A stretch of DNA of 64,000 bases from Cordilura impudica (Eukaryota; Arthropoda; Insecta; Diptera; Scathophagidae): positions 117,379,829 through 117,443,828 of the forward strand of contig OY821521.1 of assembly GCA_963682025.1 (NCBI GenBank), in the 5' to 3' direction. The translations under genes and the position numbers were made by a program. Under the pieces are notes generated by a model. That model was not told the origin of the DNA, made no database searches, and saw only the letters and a program-made list of their open reading frames with translations. This document shows, one piece after another, positions 52,561 through 62,990 of the stretch (position 1 is its first letter; each line of letters starts with the position of its first letter).

Positions 52561-52830
52561 TGGCAGTAGTGTTAGCCAGGTTTAATATCTTTGGCATGAT
52601 ATTTACCAACGTAGTTACCATTTAAATCCTCCAATTCATAATTACAGTTCCCAATCCTATCCCGTATTCTAGCTTTTACAAATATATTATCGAGTTTTGC
52701 ATTATAACCCTTTTCAAAATTAGATTGCCTAAAATTCCTTCTGTAAACTTCTTGGCCTTCTCTAAATGATGTTATTCTGGACCTTAAATTATATTTCTTT
52801 TCGTTTCACTGGAATTGTTTATGCATAAGC
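52561..52830 (-). pseudogene. element 2 integrase C-terminal domain
   Basis: The minus strand encodes YNLRSRITSFREGQEVYRRN and later NCNYELEDLNGNYVGKYHAK, the same GPF-like domain as in element 1. Frame breaks lie between it and the integrase core at 52943. Confidence 0.65.
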
Positions 52831-52942
52831 TCAGTTGCTCTTTTTCTAATTATTTCCATTGAGTCTTCTGTAGAGAAACTGACTAACCTGTCTTCTAAAA
52901 TACCTAATTGCCTTAGCAGTGAATATGTCTGTCCGTTGGTGA

Positions 52943-53587
52943 TCATATTTTGTCCAAGGTAATGTAATATGGTTCGACACATATAGAGGCATGTATACTA
53001 GACCGTAGAGCACAAGCAATGTTACTTAATACTTCTTCCCAATTTCTTTGGTCAGGATTGACATATGCTCTTATAGCAGCAAGGACTGAGCGATTTATAC
53101 GCTCTGAGGCATTTGCTTGTGGGGAATAAACAGCAGTGAGTGTATGAAAAATCTTATATCGATCCAATAACTGTTTAAACATTTTGGATTTGAACTGCAC
53201 GCCGTTGTCAGATACTAGTGTTTCAGGTACTCCAAATACGTGAAAAATATCTTCTTCCAAATATTTACAAATAACATCAGCTGTCGTCTTCTTTACAGGC
53301 TTTAGAAATGGGTATTTCGAGAAGTGGTCTAAAACTACGAAGATTCCAATATGTCCGCTTCTCGACCGAGGATATGGTCCTAAAAAGTCCACGTAAAGTT
53401 TCTGAAACAAGCGTTGAGGCATAGCTGGCTGACCCATTGGTGGACGAAGCACGAAATTTGGGTGTTTCGTAGATTTACAAACATCACGCGCGTTTATATA
53501 GTCCCTCACACTGTTGACTAAACCAGGCCAAAAATAATACTTTCTAATACGTTTAAGAGTTTTATTTATACCAAAATGTGATGACAA
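52943..53587 (-). pseudogene. element 2 integrase core
   Basis: A 214-residue stretch with the zinc-finger end (H-F-G ... YYFWPGLVNSV ... ARDVC, where the first Cys of the C-x-x-C pair is Arg), then catalytic residues in YVDFLGPYPRS, VSDNGVQFKS and NASERINRS (D, D, E all kept). It stops at LDKI. A frameshift lies just upstream (53588-53620), since homologous reading at 53610-53800 is in another frame. Confidence 0.8.
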
Positions 53588-53599
53588 TGGGTCATCTGC

Positions 53600-54601
53600 G
53601 CCTTTGATAAAACCTCATTTATAAGTTCCCTAGGAATCCATAACTTCCAACAAAGGTCATCGTTCAGCTGTTCACCGGTCGCATGCTCTGTTCGTTTATA
53701 TATGAAACCGTCTAAAACTTTCATGTCTGGAAACTTTGATTGATTATTACATATATTTTTAATAAGTTCGTTGTACTCGTCTGTTTTGAAATATTTCGAC
53801 TCTTAAGTCGATGAAAACCCCGTTGTCTTCCGATAAACTAGAAATTAACAACTCGGACTCGTTTTCGGGCGGACTATTTACCTGATCTTCGGGAGTGATA
53901 CGGGAAAGGGCATCAGGGACGACGTTAAGAGAACCTTTTCTATGTTGAATCTTAAATGCAAAACCCTGCAATTTAAGTGCCCACCTTGCCAATCTTGAGC
54001 TCAAATCAATTTGGGACATGAGCCACTTCAGTGACGCGTGATCTATCACTATCGTAAACTCATATCCTTCGATATAAGGCCGAAACTTTCTAACGCTAAG
54101 CACAGCAGCTAAGCATTCCTGTTCGGTCACTGAGTAATTGCGTTGGGCTTTGTTAAGTTTCTTTGACATAAATGCCACAGGAACTTCATCACCCTCCATA
54201 TTTAACTGGACCAATACACTTCCTATTCCTGTTTTGCTAGCGTCGCTATGGATATAGAATGGTTTCTCAAAATCCGGACTATGCAAAACAGGAGCTGAGC
54301 TTAGTAGACACTTCAACTTTTCAAACGCTTGGTTTGCTTCTTCATTCCAAACATATTTTCTTTTGTTTTTAAGTAAATCTGTTAAAGGTGTTGTTATCGA
54401 TGCGTAGTTCTCTATAAATTTCCTATACCACCCCGTCATACCAAGGAATCGTCTGATTTCTTTAACTGATTGCCGTCTCGGGTAATCAAGAATAGCAGAA
54501 ATTTTGTCTGGATCAGTTCGAATAAACCCTTGTCCGATAACATGTCCTAAATATTTTACTTCATCCCTGGTTTTCTGACTAACACACATGGCGAACTCCA
54601 A
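53600..54601 (-). pseudogene. element 2 RT connection and RNase H
   Basis: From KYLGHVIGQGFIRTD (end of RT) through FLGMTGWYRKFI and HSDASKTGIGSV, TVTEQEC-type RNase H sequence, ending in the linker to integrase. At its start the catalytic RT core is missing: V-R-K-P-G (54556-54570) runs directly into V-K-Y-L-G-H. About 53610-53800 continues in a second frame (WKLWIPRELINEV). Confidence 0.8.
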
Positions 54602-56262
54602 GCACTATTTGATTCTTCAATTACTCCTAAATTGATCATACGGTCTACTTCCTCATACATAAGTTTTTCGATGGCTGGGGATACGGGATAATGGCGTCGT
54701 TTAATGGGTTTTGCCATACCTACGTCTATCACGTGATTCACCAATGTGGTCTTACCGAGACCTTCTTTTGTAAATGATGGAAATAGGTCTACAACTTGCA
54801 TTAATTGCTGCTGTTTGTTTTCATCAAGTTTACAGTCATTAAACAAAATTTCGGAACAGTCTATAGTGGAAATTTCTAATGGTTGAAAAAATGTAGGTGG
54901 AAAAAGATTAAATTTTCGCCAAAAATCAATACCTAAATAGAGATTTTGTGCTAGATATGGTATTATAAATAAATCAATTGGTTTTTCTATAGATTTGAAA
55001 ACTATTTTTGTTGTTATAAGTCCAACAACGTTTTGAGGTTTACCATCGGCCGTACAAACTTTGGAATTTATATTTTTAAAAGGTTTTCCCGATTCTAAAA
55101 ACTGCCTTGCAAAATTGCTCCCCAAACACGATATTGCTGCACCCATGTCCAACAAACCACTCACTTTTTCTCCAAAAACTCTCACCTCAGCATATGGACG
55201 CAAATCATTTTCCTTTTCGAATATACTATCAATTATATCTTTCTGTTTCCGTTTTATTTTTGACCAATAATTTCTCATACGCTTCGCAGACCTACTTGAC
55301 TTTTTATTCAACTCAGAATTAAATATTTTGGAGCGAATTTTATTATAATTAGCAAGGCGTATATGAAATGGTATAATAGGTTTTAGTTTGTGTTGGTTTT
55401 TATTTTGAAAATTAAGGTTATTACTAGAATAAGACTCAAAAAATTTAGGTTTTAGTCTGTGCTCGTCGCCCGATCTGTCTTCTTCACTAATGTCTGTCTG
55501 CGTGCACTTGGTTGTGCACTCGACGAGAAGTTTTTTGGAGTATTGCATTTCGAACAGGTCGGCTTGTAAACGTTTGCTGCCCCGCAGCCATAACAAAATA
55601 TTTTTCTCTCGGACATAGTCTTGATACTCATGTCCTATTTGTTTGCAATTCCAGCAAATCAGACCTAGTTCAGAAATATCTACGTCGTCATTTGTATCAA
55701 ATTTTTCATAGTCCTCGTCGTATAACTCCGAAACTTTTTTAGGAAATACTAAAGGTCTATGACCGATGTTTCTTTTTCGCACATCGTGAAGGAAAAACTC
55801 TCTTTTTCTACAGATATCCCTCAAATGCGCAACTGAGAATATTTGTAAATTTAAGATCTCATGTTGGATTTCAGGAAGAAGATTTCTTCTTAATATTTCT
55901 TTCATGGATAACTCAGCAATGGGTTGTTCAAGATGGTCAATAAGTTCTAATATGGAATCGTAGAATGAGTCAAAGCTCTCGCCGGGTTTTTGCTTTCTAT
56001 CTCTTATAAGTTTCCTGTAGTCCATATCAGTACGGGTATCTTTAAACTGTCGTCTCAGCGACAAACAAAGGTCTGGCCATTTAATTTCTCGTACTGACTT
56101 ATGGTATCGCCAGAACCAATCGCTGGCTTTACCATCAAAAAGTACGGAAGCATTTCGGCACATCAGCTTAAAGTTTCCTCCCAATGTTTGGTTTGTTAAA
56201 GCTTCAATTCTATATAAGAATGAGTCAACTGAAAGCCCAGAGGAATTTCCTGTGAATTTCAA
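54556..56262 (-). pseudogene. element 2 Gag C-terminus fused in frame to protease and RT start
   Basis: 568 open residues. The first part is Gag capsid (SVDSFLYRIEALTNQ ... SDWFWRYHKSV) and a knuckle CWNCKQIGHEYQDY whose last Cys is Tyr. The second knuckle (CYGCGAANVYKPTC) is readable only in the neighbouring frame, so a one-base loss near 55610 moved the frame straight into protease-RT. The protease box reads LLDMGAAIS where DSGA is expected. RT begins SNSAWSSPCVLVRKPG and then is deleted. Normally gag and pol of this group overlap and need frameshifting. Confidence 0.8.
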
Positions 56263-56465
56263 TCGCCAATTACTAATGATTTGACTATTTTATCGGGGCG
56301 AATAGCCAAATCGGTAGAAAATCCAGAGTTTAGTCTCATTATATTTGTAGAGGGGTTTGCCTGAAATCTTATTTCGGCTCCATTGTTATTATCACCAGAA
56401 GGTGGGAGACCTAATAGTTGGTCCAATGTTTGATGCTGACACTGAATATTATCTGGATAGTCCAC
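56259..56465 (-). pseudogene. element 2 Gag middle segment, frame-shifted
   Basis: Continues Gag between the N-terminal ORF and the capsid ORF, each in a different frame. The first shift is next to a (GT)n run at 56490-56503; the second is near 56270, where I-S-N-W-R-L-K-F-T-G resumes in the next frame. A P-D-N-I-Q ... LDQLLGLPPSG segment is visible. Confidence 0.65.
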
Positions 56466-57070
56466 AGGATTATGAGACGGTTCCCGTGGCGGTGTGTGTG
56501 TGTGTTTTTCCCTAGGCTAAGCCTACGAAAACCAGCTTCTATGTTATTTTGAATCAACTGAGTTAGTTGTTCATTTAAGGAAGATAACATTTCGGCCTGC
56601 TGAGCCCCTACTGCTGCAGTGACTAAGTTTCTTATCATATGCCTTTGGGCATCAGGAGATGAATCAGAAGATTGTGTCGTATAAGGGGTTGTTTGAATAT
56701 CCTTAGAAATGGAGTCATTTGCTGATCTAGCAGAATCAACATTTTGTTGACGAGACTGATTTCTAGTCATTACAGTGTTTGTCGAAAAAGTACTTGGTTT
56801 TGATAATTTGGGCAATGTGATCTGGGTGTTACATGTTGGGCAAGTTGACTTGTTCTGAGTCGATTTAGAAAGACAAGTTTTGTGAAAAATATGATTACAT
56901 ATAGTTTTTGTGGCATTTCCTTTTGTAGAAATGTGATTCTTACAAACTCCACAAACATCAAAACTTAACGGAGGAGGTGCTTGAGGTTGTATATTTTGGG
57001 ACTGTACATTTTGAGGCTGTACAGAGGAGGGCGTTACAGATAAATTTTCTGTACTACGTCTTACCGACAT
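56466..57070 (-). pseudogene. element 2 Gag N-terminus with a RING-H2 finger
   Basis: Start taken at ATG 57068-57070 (MSVRRSTENL). After a Gln/Pro-rich leader come C40, C43, C58, H60, H63, C66, C77 and C80, the full C3H2C3 pattern of a RING-H2 finger, including an N-H-I-F-H-K-T-C core and C-P-T-C end. RING-H2 domains usually bind E2 enzymes and act as ubiquitin ligases; here the function is inferred. A coiled segment (AQQAEMLSSLNEQLTQLIQN) follows. The frame breaks after RRLSLG at a (GT)n run. The related Gag of element 1 has no such finger. Confidence 0.75.
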
Positions 57071-57190
57071 TTTACTATAACTATTGAATACCACCCCAAA
57101 AAAGCAATTTCGTATTAGATTTTGTGTTTTATTATCACTAATTAATAATAAAACAAAGGCACAAAAGTGTAGGTTATATTTTAACAAAAA

Positions 57191-57878
57191 TTATCACAAA
57201 ATTTGAAATTTATCTTTCCAAACTTGTATTGGTTCTTTTAATGAAATCTTGAAAATCGAAAAGTAGTTGTGAATATTAACGTAAAAGGCTAATTTAAACA
57301 AGCCTTTAAGTAAATTAAGGTTTTTCTAAAAAAATATAAATTTGTTCAAAACTAACTTCAAACTGAATATTCGTATGTATTTGAAAGCAGGTAATAATAA
57401 CGATATATTTTGATTCATTTAGGCGAATAAACTAGAACTAGGTAGCTTTTTTTTCCAAATGCAATGAAAAAGAAAAAAATGAATACATGTTCTGAAATTT
57501 TGAAATCTCTTGAATTTGTTTGTTCAAATAACAAATTCAAAGTTCCGTATCAGATAAAAGGAAAGGATAAAGTAATTATAGATAAAAGTATGTTTACTTT
57601 AATGGCATAAGACCAAACTAGTTCAGTCTTAACATTCCAATTAAAGGATAGATCAAAACAAAGAAAGTAATAAATTCAAAAAAAGGAAGAAATTTATATA
57701 TGTGTAGGTCATTAATCGAAACTTTGTTTTCAAAATAATGAATTCCAAAACATATGAAAAATTAAAAATAAACAAATTTAAGAGATTTTTGGGCTATTAT
57801 TTAACCAGATGAAAAATTCAGGGACCAGGGAATTGAGGGAATTGAGGTGTTAATATTAATCTTAATCATTCAGTGTGG
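57191..57878 (-). other. element 2 untranslated leader
   Basis: About 0.8 kb from gag start to primer site on the minus strand. AT-rich; no ORF or structure recognised. Confidence 0.5.
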
Positions 57879-57896
57879 GCCCCACGTTGGGCGCCA
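57879..57896 (-). promoter_or_regulatory. element 2 primer-binding site (Lys tRNA)
   Basis: The minus strand reads TGGCGCCCAACGTGGGGC, the full 18-base complement to the 3' end of Lys tRNA used by gypsy, Osvaldo and Ulysses. It lies 16 bases from the LTR end at 57913. Confidence 0.92.
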
Positions 57897-57912
57897 AAAA
57901 TAATATTATCTA

Positions 57913-60900
57913 TGTAGCATATAACCTAAAGATTTGCAGTCTTTTCAAATAAATGTTGTTAAGTTCTCGCATGCTCTAGTTCTCCGGCTCTGGCTCGTCG
58001 GCAATCGGTTTGGATTCATGAACTTAACATAAGATGTAAAAAAATAAACTACATAGCAATACATATTTTATGCATGCGAATTAAAAGAAACCAATTCAAC
58101 TTTAACTATTGGAGTCATGACAGCTAAAATATAAAAAAAAACAAATATTTAAAGTATACTTGAGAGTCATTGCATCTGAGAACTGTCTGTTGCCATTAGA
58201 TGGAAACTGCAACATTATGCCCATCCCTACCATGATCATCTACGAGTATTTCCGAAAACAAATTATCCTGATGATCCCTAACAAAAATGTTTCGCTACCT
58301 AGCTAGGTTTTGCCTTTAGAATCAAAAACTAGAGAGTTTAGTAATTCATAGTATCTAGTTTATTCAATGAATAGATCAAAACAAAAAAAAATGCTAATTT
58401 CATAACTTCATTTAATAGGTAAATATAATAATATTGAAATGTTATTTTTTTTCCAGTATATTGAAATAAATCATTAATTTTAAATTTAAATATATAAAAA
58501 CAGTAAAATTAAAACAAATTTTATAACAAAATTTATAAGAAAATATAAAACAAAAATAATAACCAATTTTAGAGCAAAATTTTAATAACCCTTATAGAAA
58601 AATTTACAGAAAAATTTATAGAAAAATGTATAGAAAAATGTATAGAAAAATTAATAGAAAAATTTATAGAAAAATCCACAGAAAAATTTAATATAAAGTG
58701 TATAACAAAATTCTTATTAGGCAAACTTCTATTTAGGCAAACTTCTAAAAAAAAAAATTTTTTTACAAAATTTACAGAATCATATTGAGCTTGACACCCG
58801 GTATTGATATTTAGAATAAAAGAAAACAGAATCGAAACTAGGTACAGTTGAGGTAGGTAAGTTATTAGAATTAAAAAAAAAAACGAACGACGGACGGAAG
58901 CGTCAAATCAACTTTAAAAGAGGGGCTGATTTAGATTGACAAAAGAAGATTTTAATAACTTACAGAACATTACTAAGTGCTGCTATTCCATAAATATGTG
59001 AACAATATGTGAAACACAATTTTTTTTTTTGAAAATACACTTTTCAAACATATTTTATAAATTTATAAATTTTAATTTAACCTTGTTTTCTCTTGTTGCT
59101 TTTCTATATTTTCTTCTTGCTAACTATACACTTCTTTTTAACTTTATATTTATCACACACAACACAAATCCATATCAGATCTCATTATTTATATCATAAC
59201 ATTTAATTAATTTAGACATTTTCACTATTTTTATACAATATCTTTAATATTTTCATTTATATATAAATTTTATTTTAATTTAGTTAAATTTTTTTTTTTG
59301 TTTTAGTATAAAGCACTTGTTCTTCCATATTGTAAGTAGCGAAAATAACTAAATGTAAAAATATATGTAATCAAATGACACTTACGGTTGTCGCAGTTAA
59401 TCCATCGATGAATGGCCATTCAGCAATTTCTGGATAGTATGTGGGAGAGAGACGAAATATAAATTTGATTGATGGTGTGATCGATTCTTAAATTTTTTTT
59501 TGAATTCCTCTTTTACTTATTCTGCATATCTTTCTATGATAAAAAAAATTTCAACATGTTTCCAAGCTTATTAGCAATATTATGTAATGTTCCTAGTCGA
59601 CAAATTTGGAACAGTTTCACTAATGTTACCTAACCCGGAGTTTAAAAAAAAAAAATAATCACTCAAATTGATGCTGTTGATTATTAAGATGATAATAATG
59701 AAAAATTGGCGTTAAATTTCAGTACACATTCGAGATTTTGCTGGACTTTGAATAATTGCTGGACATTTGAATATATTAGATGGTATTTTTCAGCTCTTCC
59801 TGATTTTAATATTCTGTCATAGTAAATTTTGAAGATTTAATGCAAGGTGTTGAAGAAATGTGGGACTCGGCTCAGATATTAGGATCCCAAACTCCTTGTG
59901 TAACTGATTTTTACCGAACTGGTCTGACGCAGAATATTATTTTTTTATAAGTGCCAATTGTTTTAGATATTAGGTGTTCGGAGTGTAGGCTTATTATAAC
60001 CAATTCCAAGAATTTAAAATATGGTGCCAAATCTATAGAAATAATTGGTCTTTATCAGAAAGGAATATAAAATTTATAATAAAATTTACCCGTAAGGATG
60101 TGGCACCAAGGATTAAGTGTGCAAAATTTTATTACATCCTTTAACTCAGGATTATATTCCACATTTGTTAGTTGTGAGAGTAAAAAAAATTTTGGTTTAT
60201 TCCAAACTTTGAAAATTTTATTGAAAATGTGGTGTAATTATATAATTTTCTATTTTATCACACTGTTTTAACAAAATTTTAATAACTTCTATGACTTTCT
60301 CACTTTAAATTTTATTGGTTATGAAACGTGTTTTAGCCCATAAGGGTTTTTATATGATCAGCAGATATAAGTTAAGGTATGTCTCACATACTGTGAAAGA
60401 CATACCAACAATTATGGTAAACAAGTCTGTCCGCCAATTAAACCGTCTTAAATTGTATCATTCATTTACTTTTTATTTTTATGGGCAAAGAAAACAAATA
60501 TGTTACCACCCAGCTTGACGAATATTTTATTTCGCCATTTATTTTATGAATGTTTTGCCCGCATCAAATTACTCTCAACGGGCACGAGTATGTTGCAATA
60601 TCACATTGCATTGTTTTACATTTATTTTTATGTCGCAATATCATATTGCATTCCCAGGCATTTTTTATTTATTATTTTTCTGGCACCAATTACGGCCATT
60701 CACACTTTTATTTGTTTTGGGTGTCAGTTTCACAAAACATTTCCTCAAACCGCTGCATTTTATTTTGTCCCCTAATTCTGCAACGTAAACAGTCCTCAAG
60801 TCAGTGAACTTGAAACTTTCACGATTTATGATTGTGAAACCAAGGCACTTGACTTGAATTTATGTCAACCATATGTTTTGATTGAGTTGCGTTTTTTTAT

Positions 60901-61907
60901 GGTTTTCAGGTTTGGCTTGCGTTGGCATTTTTTTCGGTGGTGTTCCTCTGTCGTTGAGGAATTGACCATTCTTTATATTTATTATGATTAAGTAAAATAG
61001 AGGCAGTATGAAGTAAGACTCAGGTCTCATAGTAGGTAAAATAAAATAAATGGAATTTAAGTAATTATGATTCAATTAATGAATTTTAAGAATAAGTAAG
61101 ATTTAAAGAAATCGACTCTATAATTTGTGAAAGTTTAAAATAAATAAAATTTAAATAAATTAACCCAATACTTTGTGAAAGATTAAAGTAAAATAAAATT
61201 TAAATCAAATTACTCTATAATCTGTGAAAGATTAAAGTAAATAAATCATCTCTAAAATTTGTAAAAGTTTAAATAAATAAAATTTAAGTAACTTAACTCA
61301 ATAATCTGTGAAAGATTAAAGTAAATCAAATTTAAATAAATTAACTCTATGTTAACTCTATAATTTATGAAAGTTTGAAATAAATGAAATTTGCTCTACA
61401 ATTTATGTGTTACAATTTATTAACTTACAACCCGCAAACGCACTTTAAAATAATTTATACAAGTTAAATTGCTGAATAAAACATGCGCCAACTACAACTG
61501 TATATGAAGGTAACTAGTTACCAATACATCTTAAATTCAATTTTTTTTCTTTTGCGAGTGGTGAACATTTTAACATATAAAGTCAAGAATGCCAGATTAG
61601 AAAATATGTGGTAATTTTAGCGATTTTTCAATCTTTTACAAATTTTCTAGTTTTAACAACATTTTTACATTTAAATTTTCCATCAATAGAAAATAACCAT
61701 ATTGAATAAAATGGTTTTAAATGGGTAATTAAACTTGGTGTAGTAAATATGATAAATTTAGTTATTAATTTGAAAAATAACTTTAATATTTATAATACAT
61801 AATGGCAATTTGAGTTGAATTTATTTAAGAATTTAAAATACTAAACTAAATGTGAAAATTCTATTATCGTGATAAAAATATTGTCTCTCATGCCAGCACT
61901 TTCTACA
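57913..61907 (-). repeat. 5' LTR of element 2, with a 1090-bp insertion
   Basis: Direct repeat of 49062-52499. An extra block at 60369-61458 is absent from the other LTR. The rest differs by scattered substitutions and A/T-run indels, and by a few short insertions (for example about 40 bp at 58155-58195 with GAGAGTCATTGCATCTGAGA). Confidence 0.9.
60369..61458. mobile_element. unidentified 1090-bp insertion with a minisatellite
   Basis: Removing it restores GCAGATAT-ACAAGT as in the left LTR; TAT borders both sides. It starts with a hairpin (GGTATGTCT ... AGACATACC). The right third (about 61090-61400) is an array of about six 48-bp units with CTCTATAATTTGTGAAAG and AAATAAAATTTAA. No ORF of known type; open frames at 60315-60807 have no homology I recognise. 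Confidence 0.5.
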
Positions 61908-61934
61908 GTAGCGATAATGACACAAACACCGGTG

Positions 61935-62660
61935 TAATACTTACATTTAGCCTCGAAATTGATACCCGATTTCGATGGCAGCACAGAAAACCTAACGGTT
62001 TTTCTAGATGTCCTTACATTAGTGGATTCCATTAAGGAAACACATGAGGCTCTTGCCGTTAATCTGGTCAAGACCAGAAATTTAATTTCAACGGAGGCTA
62101 CACTCCAAGAGATAATTGGTACACTTAAGAATAAAGTGAAGGGCGAGTCAGTCGAGGTTATCTCGGCGAAACTTCTGAATTTACGTCAAGGAGGTAAAAG
62201 TCCAAACTCCTATGCCAATGAGATTGAGACATTGACGAAGGCATTGGAAAATGCCTACATCAATGATGGTGTACCCATACAAGTTGCATCGAAATACTCA
62301 CCTCAAGCGGCAGTAAAGGCAATTACAAAGAACTCGTCCAATGAGAGAGTAAGATTAATAATGGAAGCTGGAACCTTCATGGACATGAACGGGGTGATTG
62401 AAAAATTTCTCAACGTTTACGATCGACAAGGATCGGTCAAAACCCTCGGCTGTAATCAGTGTGGAGATTACCAGCGCCGAGGACGAATAGAGAGAAATAG
62501 GGAAAATAAGCGTAATAGATGTAATAATAAGCGTAATAGGTGGAATAACATACGAATTAGTAATAATAGGGAAAATTTGAATAATATTCGTAGTATAGGT
62601 TCAAAAAACGGACAAACCCCCCTGATTACGCAGTTGGCAAAACTTTTAATATCAATCTAA
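61935..62660 (+). pseudogene. element 3 Gag
   Basis: Opens before 61959 in the frame L-A-S-K-L-I-P-D-F-D-G, the usual start of the gypsy-group Gag capsid domain. It has VKTRNLISTEATLQEIIGTL, and ends with a Cys pair (CNQCGDY) followed by an Arg/Asn-rich tail (NRENKRNRCNNKRN). The C-terminal CCHC is incomplete. The true start lies left of element 2 or was lost, because a TAA precedes at about 61940. Confidence 0.7.
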
Positions 62661-62990
62661 GTCTCTATAGCTATATTAGGATAAGAACATCATTTAATGA
62701 GAGCAGATCCAGATTTTTGCTAGACACAGGTGCCGATAAATCTGTAATTAAAATCGGACAAGTTCTTAACGAGCAAATAGATGAAAGTCAAAGGACGAAT
62801 ATTAGTGGAATAGGCCAAGGAAGAATAAGCACCATAGGTAAGGTCGAAGGAGACATGAAAATTGAAGAAATCCTCATTGGACTTGAATTTTATGTTGTCG
62901 AGGATGACTTCCCGATGGAATTATAGGTATGGATTTTATCAGAAAATATAGATGCAATTTAGAATATCAGAGTGATAAGGATTTAATTAC
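62661..62990 (+). pseudogene. element 3 protease
   Basis: RFLLDTGADKSVIKI carries the D-T-G-A active site; ISGIGQGRISTIGKV and the flap region follow. The open stretch stops at 62926. A different frame reads GMDFIRKYRCNLEYQ, the end of the domain. Sequence then jumps at about 62988 to the RT fingers, so the segment between protease and RT is deleted. Confidence 0.75.

Larger units (their letters stand above)
49062..61907 (-). mobile_element. Osvaldo/Ulysses-like Ty3/gypsy element with RING-bearing Gag, 12.8 kb (element 2)
   Basis: GTAG flanks both ends (49058-49061 and 61908-61911). LTRs run TGTAGCATA to TTTCTACA, with perfect TGTAG/CTACA ends, and are about 2.83 kb once later insertions (601 bp on the left, 1090 bp on the right) are removed. 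Gag-pol is on the minus strand, with an 18-base Lys-tRNA primer site. Pol is related to element 1, but gag has frameshifts and RT lacks its core. It is inserted in an mdg1-like element. Confidence 0.9.

Noticed and set aside
57879..57896. tRNA gene
   Set aside because: Only the 18 bases complementary to a tRNA 3' end are present, as expected for a primer-binding site.
60315..60807. overlapping plus-strand frames of 67-91 codons
   Set aside because: Low-complexity, with several frames open at once in a non-conserved insertion; no homology recognised.
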